64,000 nucleotides of DNA from Hoeflea marina (GTDB lineage: Bacteria > Pseudomonadota > Alphaproteobacteria > Rhizobiales > Rhizobiaceae): the NCBI RefSeq assembly GCF_003182275.1, contig NZ_QGTR01000006.1, positions 186,001 to 250,000 on the forward strand, given 5' to 3'. Made by a program: the position numbers and the translations under genes. The notes under the pieces are model-generated. The model did no database searches. It was not told the DNA's origin and worked only from the letters and a program-made list of their open reading frames with translations. How positions within the stretch are numbered: position 1 is the stretch's first letter; the number at the start of each line of letters is the position of its first letter. Below are positions 37,626-44,093 of the stretch, piece after piece.

Positions 37626-38863
37626 GCCAAGCTCCCCATGTCATGGAGCGCGCCGGCGCGCGCCGTTCTGATTGCACGATCCTGCCGGCGGGAGGCAGCG
37701 GCCGCCACGCGTTCCGGGTTGCCCGTGCCCGAGATGTGCTGCGTCAAAGACAGCCCGGCAGGCTGTGCCGCGGCAGGGCTTCCGGACGAGCCGCCGAAGC
37801 GGGGAGAGATCGTCGGGGTGGCCGTGAAACTGAACGCCGCCTTGAGCTGCGCCGCCTTCTCCTTGGCGATCCCGATCGCGGCGTCACCCTCGATCGAGAT
37901 CTTCTCCTTGTAGTCCTGCATGCTCTTCTCAGCGGCAGGGCCAAGGCTCTGGCCAAGAGCCGCGCCCGATTGGGACTTGAGCGCCGAAATTGCTGTCTCC
38001 AGGCGCGATATCTCTGCCTTCAGATCGGCGATCTGGAAGTCGGCGCCGGGATAGTTCGAGGGATTGGCTTCGATCTGGCTCTTGGTGGCGCGGGCTTCCT
38101 CTATCCGCTTCTGGTAGGTACTGATCTGGGCGTCGCGGTCCTCATTGGTCCGGAGTTTGTCGAACTCGTCACTGAGCATCCGGGAGAAGAAGTCTGCAAA
38201 GGGTGCCGAAACGCCGCCCCAGACCTCGCCGAGCTTGCGCCAGCCCTCGTTGCGGGCCGCTTCGCGCCGGCGTTCCTTTTCGATCGGCAGCTCCTGGACC
38301 GTCTGCAAGTCCTTGTCGACCACGCCGTTCGCACCCGAGATCTGCCCGAGCATCTCCTTGTAGAGATCGCCATTCATCTTGAGCGCTTCCAGGGCCGCGC
38401 GTGCATTGGTGTCCTGGACGAGGCCGGCCAGGTCGAACTTGTCACCAAGCCCATTCTTCTCGATCGCCTCGATGACGACATCGACCAGCGGCCGGTTTTC
38501 CGCCGTGGCCTTCTTGTTCAGGCTCTCCATGTTCATGCCGCTCTCGGCAAAGTTCTTGATCACCTCGGGCGAGAACAGCTTGTTGAGGATCTCGCGCTGC
38601 GCGGTCGCCGCCTCAGAAGAGGAGCCGAAGCCGCGCCGGATGATCTGCGCCTGCGCAACCATCTCGGCGACAGCATCCAGACCCTCGCGGCCTGTCGATT
38701 TGGTGACCGCTGCGATCTGAGGAAAGTTGCGCGCCATGTCCTCGGCCGAGAACGCGCCGAGCTTGTCGCCCTTGACCATCATGTCGAAGGCCTTGGGTCT
38801 ATATCCCGTTCGCCGAGCCCGATCGGCCGCCCATCTGTCCCCACGTCTCCGCATGCACTTCAT
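37622..38863 (-). CDS. Tail tape-measure protein, apparently 5'-truncated
   Basis: 414 codons from the ATG at 38863, but residues 1-20 (CMRRRGDRWAADRARR) are antisense-like noise over the end of E'. Homology-like content begins abruptly at KAFDMMVKGDKLGAF, the middle of a TP901-type core, followed by coiled coil (TYQKRIEEARATKSQIEAN) and a C-terminal part joined to gpU. The usual N-terminal part, own start and membrane-spanning segments are missing; P2 gpT is 815 residues. A deletion between E' and T is the simplest reading. Tail length is set by this protein, so function is doubtful. Confidence 0.75.
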   Translation of the reverse strand: MKCMRRRGDRWAADRARRTGYRPKAFDMMVKGDKLGAFSAEDMARNFPQIAAVTKSTGREGLDAVAEMVAQAQIIRRGFGSSSEAATAQREILNKLFSPEVIKNFAESGMNMESLNKKATAENRPLVDVVIEAIEKNGLGDKFDLAGLVQDTNARAALEALKMNGDLYKEMLGQISGANGVVDKDLQTVQELPIEKERRREAARNEGWRKLGEVWGGVSAPFADFFSRMLSDEFDKLRTNEDRDAQISTYQKRIEEARATKSQIEANPSNYPGADFQIADLKAEISRLETAISALKSQSGAALGQSLGPAAEKSMQDYKEKISIEGDAAIGIAKEKAAQLKAAFSFTATPTISPRFGGSSGSPAAAQPAGLSLTQHISGTGNPERVAAAASRRQDRAIRTARAGALHDMGSLA

Positions 38864-39430
38864 TGGCCTCGACAAACCACATCAGCAGCTTGTCCCACTC
38901 CATCGCGAAGACCTGGTCGAGTGGCGTCGAGAACATCGAGGCGACCCGGCCGGCGACTTTCCGCCAGTGCCGCGGATCGGCTACGACCCGCTCTCCGCCC
39001 GGAAGACGGGGGGCAAAAAATCGTATGCCGCATCGGTGACACGCGCCCCGTCCTCGTCGATCAGGCCGCGCAGAATTGGCACCGAGAGACCGGTCATGCG
39101 GGCATAGAGAATGAAGTTGGAAAACTCGCCGTCGAGCGCGCCGGCGATGGCGTCTTCCATCTCGCTGGTCAGAAGACGGCGGATCGTGATCTCAGTCACC
39201 GGCTTGCCGGTCTCCGGATGGTGGAACGGATGCTTTAAGGGGATGGTCAGGAAATGACCGGTGCCGATGAAATCGAGCTTTGCCGGCTCGACCGGTGCCC
39301 GCTTCACCTCGGTCCTGGACTGGCTCGGAGCACTCTTCGAATCGGGCTGGTTCTCCAGGCCCTCCCACTGGTCCTCGGGGGGCAGCGGGATGTCGGAGAT
39401 CGCGACATGGGTGTCAGAGGGTTTTGTCAT
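38799..39430 (-). CDS. Tail chaperone E-E' fusion made by -1 frameshift
   Basis: Shift at the T_TTT_TTG site (39020-39014) leaves the E frame before its stop at 38981 and reads 71 more codons to TAG at 38801-38799, giving 210 residues. The added part is protein-like: FSTPLDQVFAMEWDKLLMWF and VEANEVHAETW, the pattern of P2 gpE'. The last dozen residues (MGGRSGSANGI) may be altered by the deletion that removed the start of the tape-measure gene. Confidence 0.8.
38981..39430 (-). CDS. Phage tail assembly chaperone (P2 gpE-like)
   Basis: 149 residues. A polar N terminus (1-50) precedes the gpE-like domain (FLTIPLKHPFHHPETGKPVTEITIRRL, FILYARMTGL, IDEDGARVTDAAYDFLPPVF). Acts with E' to fold or stabilise the tape measure before tube assembly. 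Lies between tube FII and T, as in P2. Confidence 0.88.
   Translation of the reverse strand: MTKPSDTHVAISDIPLPPEDQWEGLENQPDSKSAPSQSRTEVKRAPVEPAKLDFIGTGHFLTIPLKHPFHHPETGKPVTEITIRRLLTSEMEDAIAGALDGEFSNFILYARMTGLSVPILRGLIDEDGARVTDAAYDFLPPVFRAESGS
39014..39020 (-). other. Programmed -1 ribosomal frameshift slippery site
   Basis: The minus strand reads GA T_TTT_TTG CCC CCC in the E frame, 11 codons before its stop. T_TTT_TTG is the slippery heptamer described for P2 gpE/E', and the C-run after it may pair with a downstream stem. Position and both reading frames fit. Confidence 0.82.
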
Positions 39431-39458
39431 TTGGGCCGGCTCCTGATGATGACCCGCC

Positions 39459-39965
39459 TCAGGCGGCGATGATCTCGTTGTGGCTGTTGGAGTAGTTCAC
39501 GCCATCAATGACGAGGTGATTGTTGAACACGTCGAAGCGGTGGATTTCCTTGCCGTCAACGATGTCGCGGTACTCGATGATCGAGCCCACCTTGTAGCCG
39601 GTGGCGTCACCCTTCTTGCCCGTGACCTTGGCCTGGGTGACCTCGTTGACCAGGCCTTTGAGGATGACGACGCGGCCCTTGTTCTCGCCTTTGACGATGT
39701 CGCGCAGGCGCTCGTAGTAGTAGAACGTGGTCCAGTCCCCGGGCTCCCGGCCGAAGAGGCCGCGAATGTCCTCATGGGCGCCGTTGAGCGAAAACGGCGC
39801 TTCGAGCTCCTCGATCTCGTAGGGGATGGCGAGATTGAAAAAGCCGCCGCCGAGCTGCAGGGTTTCCTTGGCGCGGTTGAGCGCCGGCAGGGTGATGTCG
39901 GCCAGCCGCAGGCGCTGATTGAGCGTGTCGACATACCAGTTTGCGCCATGAATGATGCGGTCCAT
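39459..39965 (-). CDS. Phage major tail tube protein (P2 FII-like)
   Basis: 168 residues of the Phage_tube family (INGANWYVD-like IIHGANWYVDTLNQRLRLADITLPALN, EELEAPFSLNGAHEDIRGLF, FYYYERLRDI). Forms the inner tube of the contractile tail. Directly after the sheath gene, 10 bp apart. Confidence 0.93.
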   Translation of the reverse strand: MDRIIHGANWYVDTLNQRLRLADITLPALNRAKETLQLGGGFFNLAIPYEIEELEAPFSLNGAHEDIRGLFGREPGDWTTFYYYERLRDIVKGENKGRVVILKGLVNEVTQAKVTGKKGDATGYKVGSIIEYRDIVDGKEIHRFDVFNNHLVIDGVNYSNSHNEIIAA

Positions 39966-39975
39966 GTCAGTCTCC

Positions 39976-41208
39976 TCAGGCGATCACGCGGATGTTGGGA
40001 TTGCCGAGCGCATTGAGCGCGTGGGCGATGCGGCCGGCCAGGATGTCGAAGGCTTCCGGCTGCGGCTCGGTGTAGATCTGCAGGTCGGTGAGATCCGGCG
40101 TTTCCTCGAAGCGGAGTTTGACGCGGAGCCCGCCGTCACGCAGCACGGTGTTGGGGTTGAGCTTGCGGTCCCAGACCAGCTCGTAGTCGATCAGGGCACC
40201 GAGATTGACGCGCTCCATGCAGGCCTCGGCCACCGACTGATAGATCAGGGTGACCGTGTGCGGGCCAAGATCGGCGGCATTGAAGGTCCTGAGCGCGCGC
40301 AGCAAGGCCTTCTCGATCGAGCGGCGGGTGCGGATGCGCTTGATCGACCGGTAGGCGCGCGTCGTCGGGTCGGTGGCGGTCGAATAGGGTGCCCAGAGGA
40401 GCTTGTTTTCGATGACGGTGCCGACGCCGTTCTGGACGAGGAAGTTGGCGTCGTGATCGGTGCGGCCGTCCTGGTAGGAGACGCGCTGCGAGACGCCACG
40501 GATGCCCTTGAGCGGGCGGTTCCAGGCGGCCTTGTAGGGATTGCCCACTTCCGCGTCACGACGAATCATGGCGGCTGCCATATGCGGGGAAAGCGGCCGG
40601 GTGACGTTCTGGCCGTCGATCGTCACCAGCGCCGAGGGGTACATGGCGATCATGTTGAGCGAGGTGGCGAAATCGTTCGCGTTCAGCGCTGCTGTTGCCC
40701 GATCGGTCTCCACCGTATCGGTGATGCCCATGCAGTCGATGATCAGGTCGCAGATGGCATCGAAGGCGGTGGCGACCGGGTTGGCGGCATCGCCCAGGCG
40801 CTGCGAGGTGAAGCCCGGCGCGATGATCAATCCCGGCTCGAGCCCGATCTCGCTCTTGGCTTCGAGCAGCGCCCAGGCTCCGGTCTTGTCGACTGCTGAA
40901 CCGGCGATCATCCCGATCTGGGTTTCGATGTCCTCGTCGTCATCCGTGCGCACGAAGATGATGTCGGTGGAAATGCCCTCGGAGGCGATCTGCGTGATGG
41001 TATCGCGCGCGGCACCCGCGCCGAGTTTCGTTATGAGTTCGCTGTCGGAGGTGTTGATTGCGATGGGCCGGTGTTTCTCGATCGAGACGTCGCCGTCGGG
41101 GCACGGCAGCGCCACGCCGATGTAGCTCACCCGCGCGTCGATGGCGGCAATCGTGGGCGAGAGATCGGAGAAGACGCGGACGCCGACATTGGGGGTGGTT
41201 GCGGACAT
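39976..41208 (-). CDS. Phage tail sheath protein (P2 FI-like)
   Basis: 410 residues of the contractile sheath family: N-terminal GVRVFSDLSPTIAAIDARVSYIGVA, a central LIIAPGFTSQRLGDAANPVATAFDAICD, and the conserved C-terminal part RIRTRRSIEKALLRALRTF / IDYELVWDRKLNP. Establishes a myovirus-type tail. The start is preceded by a noncoding region with a long palindrome at 41266-41299, so it probably heads a transcript. Confidence 0.94.
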   Translation of the reverse strand: MSATTPNVGVRVFSDLSPTIAAIDARVSYIGVALPCPDGDVSIEKHRPIAINTSDSELITKLGAGAARDTITQIASEGISTDIIFVRTDDDEDIETQIGMIAGSAVDKTGAWALLEAKSEIGLEPGLIIAPGFTSQRLGDAANPVATAFDAICDLIIDCMGITDTVETDRATAALNANDFATSLNMIAMYPSALVTIDGQNVTRPLSPHMAAAMIRRDAEVGNPYKAAWNRPLKGIRGVSQRVSYQDGRTDHDANFLVQNGVGTVIENKLLWAPYSTATDPTTRAYRSIKRIRTRRSIEKALLRALRTFNAADLGPHTVTLIYQSVAEACMERVNLGALIDYELVWDRKLNPNTVLRDGGLRVKLRFEETPDLTDLQIYTEPQPEAFDILAGRIAHALNALGNPNIRVIA

Positions 41209-41265
41209 GGCAAGGCCTCAAGCTAGGGTCAATTGAACTGACCGGAGGCTAGTGGCGGAAATCGA

Positions 41266-41303
41266 AAACACCCCACTGACAGATGTCAGCGGGGTGTTTG
41301 GGA
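41266..41303 (-). promoter_or_regulatory. Long hairpin containing the CTGACA-NN-TGTCAG phage palindrome
   Basis: AAACACCCC-a-CTGACA-ga-TGTCAG-c-GGGGTGTTT, 17 nt per arm with one mismatch. On the minus strand it is followed by TTTTC, so it could end the upstream transcript; its CTGACA-NN-TGTCAG core also occurs at 53665 and 61835. Centre is 74 bp upstream of the tail-sheath start. Confidence 0.75.
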
Positions 41304-41378
41304 GGCCTTGAACGCGGTCTAAATCTACCTCAAAAGGCGTGTGACGCAACCAGATGGGATGCTGAATTGACCCTCAGT

Positions 41379-41639
41379 CTAGGCCAGTGCCGCAGAAATC
41401 CAAAAGAAAATTCCACCAACGAGGATCCACGGTAGGATTGACACCGTCAGCATCCATGGGAAGACATCTAAGCGCCCTTGTCGATTTGCATCCATAATGA
41501 TTTCGTATGCAGGACCATTTACGAGGGTGAATGCGCCTGCAAGAAACGCCGGTAGTAGTACCCACCAGAAGGTAAAATATCCGATGCCTGCTGCAATCGC
41601 TGTCGCAACAACTGCGATTTTCGCGGAAATTCTAAACAT
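41379..41639 (-). CDS. Small membrane protein within the prophage tail region
   Basis: 86 residues with helices about 6-22, 24-44 and 62-83 (WWVLLPAFLAGAFTLVNG, FPWMLTVSILPWILVGGIFF). GAGGGG precedes the ATG. Less GC-rich than flanking phage genes. It sits after the receptor-binding genes and before the sheath, a place for accessory genes; might modify the host surface or block superinfection, but this is a guess. Confidence 0.65.
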   Translation of the reverse strand: MFRISAKIAVVATAIAAGIGYFTFWWVLLPAFLAGAFTLVNGPAYEIIMDANRQGRLDVFPWMLTVSILPWILVGGIFFWISAALA

Positions 41640-41648
41640 TAGTTCCCC

Positions 41649-41789
41649 TCAGATTCGCTGATCTACACCGCCCCCGAATGCAGCAGGCAGGTAGGAAGAA
41701 TGCACCGCAATCTTATTCAGCATGTACAGCGCCCATTCCCAAATTGATACATTGCCTGACGGAAATTGCCCATCAAGGCCAGTTCGCAT
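41649..41789 (-). CDS. Possible 46-residue phage peptide
   Basis: ATG at 41789 lies inside the last codons of the DUF4376 gene; the product (QFPSGNVSIWEWALYMLN, HSSYLPAAFGGGVDQRI) ends just before the next ribosome site. No clear ribosome site of its own; translation would rely on coupling. Kept as a weak call. Confidence 0.35.
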   Translation of the reverse strand: MRTGLDGQFPSGNVSIWEWALYMLNKIAVHSSYLPAAFGGGVDQRI

Positions 41790-42372
41790 CGTCGGAGAAA
41801 TTAAGTGGGATCGGCGCCATCGCCTTGATCGCCCAGGACGCCGCATAGATCGCCGACACATAGGCGCTCGCCTGCGACCACATCTCGATGAATTGAGGTG
41901 GCGTAAGATCATGATCGACGTTGTCACGGTCTCGGAACACGCTTGTCGTGGTGACGTCGCCGGCGCCGATCCGGAGCGAGGCTGCGAAGGCGAGATCGGA
42001 CAGGTTGGATCGGTCTTCTTCGCGTCCCTGAAGCGGCACGTCACCGTAACCGTCTATGGTGACGGCGGTGCCTGTCAGGATTCGGCGCTCGCGTTCGCGG
42101 TTGACATCATCGCCGCTCGGCGGCGGCTTGGCGGAAACCGTGTAGGTCTTTGTCGCGGTGGTCTCACTGAGGATCCAGTCCTCGATCGGGTCGAGGCTGA
42201 TGATCTGCGTGGCGGGATCGTAGGCCGGTGGCTCGTCTATGATCGGCAGGCCGTCGTAGTCGTCGCGTGCGAGGAGTTGCTCAGCCGTGAGAAGCCCTCC
42301 GGTTTCGGGAAGGATCCACCCAGGGTGCGCGCGGATACAGCGAACCCCATTTTCAATGGTCAGAAAGAGCAT
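41773..42372 (-). CDS. DUF4376 phage protein, tail-fibre associated
   Basis: 199 residues. The C-terminal 110 residues fit DUF4376 (VNRERERRILTG, REEDRSNLSDLAFAASLRI, VFRDRDNVDHDLTPPQFIEMW, YAASWAIKAM), usually encoded beside tail-fibre genes. The N-terminal part is unlike anything I recognise (FLTIENGVRCIRAHPGW). Likely part of the fibre or its assembly. Confidence 0.8.
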   Translation of the reverse strand: MLFLTIENGVRCIRAHPGWILPETGGLLTAEQLLARDDYDGLPIIDEPPAYDPATQIISLDPIEDWILSETTATKTYTVSAKPPPSGDDVNRERERRILTGTAVTIDGYGDVPLQGREEDRSNLSDLAFAASLRIGAGDVTTTSVFRDRDNVDHDLTPPQFIEMWSQASAYVSAIYAASWAIKAMAPIPLNFSDDANWP

Positions 42373-42381
42373 GGCAGTCTC

Positions 42382-43155
42382 CTAGTCGAAAGCCAGAGCC
42401 ACTGCGGCGATGGCATCGCAGGTGCTTGAGTTGGGAAAGGTAATCGTCTTGGGGCCTGCAGCGGGGTTCACCTCGCCTGCATAAAGCGCCCACTCGCCTG
42501 AATTGGTGTCGGGGGCAAAGTAGGAAGTCAGCCCGCCGGTCACCGAGAAGGTCCCGCCGTTGTAGCAGTGTGCCACACCGGCAGTCAGACGGCCGCCACT
42601 CGCAAGCGAGAGGCTGGCCCCAGCGGATGAGGTGGCGGCGAAGCCATCGTTGGCGATCGGTGTCACACTCCCGATGTCATAGATCGGGATGAACGAGATC
42701 GAGGCTCCGCGTGTTGTCCTCGGTGGGGTGTAGGAGAAGGCGTGGGACTCTCCCGTTGGAAGCTCCACGAGATAGGCGGCTGCATAGGCAGCGCTCACGT
42801 CGGTGATTTGCTCCCGCGCAATCAGGAGCGCTGCGGCCACCCCGCCAACCGACAGGCTGGCAGTTCTTGAGTTGTTCGAGATGAGGGGCATCGCCACCAT
42901 GCAGAGAATATGGCGGGTGTGCCCTGCAGTTGGCGCTGCACCGGTTGCGGCCGTGCCTGTGTACGAGCCGCCGATGTCGGCAGTGGTGGAGAACGAGCTT
43001 GGAGCGCCCGCTGTCAGCGGATAGCGGAGAGCCGGCTTCCAGACTCCTGCCACGTTTACCCAGCCACCGATCACCGGTTTGATGACGCCGGCGTGTCTGA
43101 CGCTGGTGCCGATGATCGGCTTGATGATGCCCGCATGTCTCGCTGACGCTGGCAT
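42382..43155 (-). CDS. Phage receptor-binding or fibre-tip protein candidate
   Basis: 257 residues, Ser/Thr/Ala/Gly-rich, no membrane segment. Residues 6-42 hold a short repeat, RHAGIIKPIIG / RHAGVIKPVIG / NVAGVWKPA, and the rest looks like beta-rich sequence (SLSVGGVAAALLIAREQ, GKTITFPNSST-like end). Position right after a fibre gene suggests it contributes to host binding. Family not recognised. Confidence 0.65.
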   Translation of the reverse strand: MPASARHAGIIKPIIGTSVRHAGVIKPVIGGWVNVAGVWKPALRYPLTAGAPSSFSTTADIGGSYTGTAATGAAPTAGHTRHILCMVAMPLISNNSRTASLSVGGVAAALLIAREQITDVSAAYAAAYLVELPTGESHAFSYTPPRTTRGASISFIPIYDIGSVTPIANDGFAATSSAGASLSLASGGRLTAGVAHCYNGGTFSVTGGLTSYFAPDTNSGEWALYAGEVNPAAGPKTITFPNSSTCDAIAAVALAFD

Positions 43156-43158
43156 GGT

Positions 43159-43929
43159 CTACACCTTGAACCAGACGTCGCCATCGACACCGCCGGACGG
43201 ATCTGCGGTGGAGATGGTGAGCGTGCGATTGGCCATGGTGCCTACTGCATTGAGCCTGGTCTTGTCGGCGCCGGTCATGAAGCCTGATGCACCGCCGGCG
43301 ACCACAGCGGCGTGGACATGGCCGGTTGCGGCCTTGCCGGCGAGCGCCGCTGTGATGGTCGCGGCAAAGCTGTCATTGTCGGCGAGTGCTGCAGCCAGCT
43401 CATTGAGCGTGTCGAGAGTGCCGGGCGCGCCGTCGACCAGGGCGTCGATCGCCGACACGATGGCCGCATCGGTCTCGCTTGATGAGTAGACCTCCAGAAG
43501 GCCGCGCATCGCGGCATGGCTCAAAGCCGCGACCAAGGCCTTGCCATCGGCCGACATGAGGAATGACAGCCGGGCGTCATCGAGCGTGCCGGTCATGTTG
43601 ACCAGGTCCAGATAGTAGGCCGGCAGCTGCCCACCCAGCTTGAGCGCATCCGGAGCCGATCCACCGTCGAGGAGGGCTGCGATTTGATCGCTGGCCTCGG
43701 CGATATCCTCCTGGAGTGCGACAAGCTGCGGGGCGACATTGACGGCGATCATGCTCAGTGCCGCCGATGTCCCCTCGGCAATCAGCGACTCGAAGCTCGC
43801 TTCCAGCGCCTCGCGTTCCGTCATCCGCTCATGCAGATCGCCGAGGGCAGCATTGAGCACCGCCGCCGATCGCTGCATGTCGGGTGTGATCAGATAGCCG
43901 TTTTCACGACTTGGCAGTTGCTCGGTCAA
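43159..43929 (-). CDS. Phage tail-fibre shaft protein
   Basis: 256 residues. Contains shaft-like repeats common in phage fibres (DAAIVSAIDALVDGAPGTLDTLNELAAALAD, DNDSFAATITAALAGKAATGHVHA) and a C-terminal ADPSGGVDGDVWFKV. Start is set at the TTG at 43929 because GGGGAGG lies 6 bp before it; an ATG at 43944 has a poorly spaced site. Overlaps the end of the 59-residue gene by 26 bp. Confidence 0.78.
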   Translation of the reverse strand: MTEQLPSRENGYLITPDMQRSAAVLNAALGDLHERMTEREALEASFESLIAEGTSAALSMIAVNVAPQLVALQEDIAEASDQIAALLDGGSAPDALKLGGQLPAYYLDLVNMTGTLDDARLSFLMSADGKALVAALSHAAMRGLLEVYSSSETDAAIVSAIDALVDGAPGTLDTLNELAAALADNDSFAATITAALAGKAATGHVHAAVVAGGASGFMTGADKTRLNAVGTMANRTLTISTADPSGGVDGDVWFKV

Positions 43930-44083
43930 TGATCGCCTCCCCATTCTCCGCAATGATCCGGTTGACCATTTTGCCGGTCATCTCGTAGCTGCCGGCCGGC
44001 TGGTATTTGAGCGGGCCGACTGTCGCGAGCGCGGACAGGCGAACCTCGTAGATCGTTGCATTCTCGTATGTGGCTTCCGCCAT
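43904..44083 (-). CDS. 59-residue phage protein
   Basis: ATG at 44083, TGA at 43906-43904. Product starts MAEATYENATIYEVRLSALA and has a compact predicted beta region (KYQPAGSYEMTGKMVNRIIAE). The reading frame is translated from the sequence directly because it is very short. Sits between two fibre genes and overlaps the next one; probably a structural accessory. Confidence 0.6.
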   Translation of the reverse strand: MAEATYENATIYEVRLSALATVGPLKYQPAGSYEMTGKMVNRIIAENGEAIIDRATAKS

Positions 44084-44093
44084 GTCGGTCTCC

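Noticed and set aside
38860-39042. 60-codon minus-strand ORF in the third frame of the E/E' region
   Set aside because: Overlaps E and E' and has Arg-rich noise; the -1 frame from the slippery site is the protein-like one.
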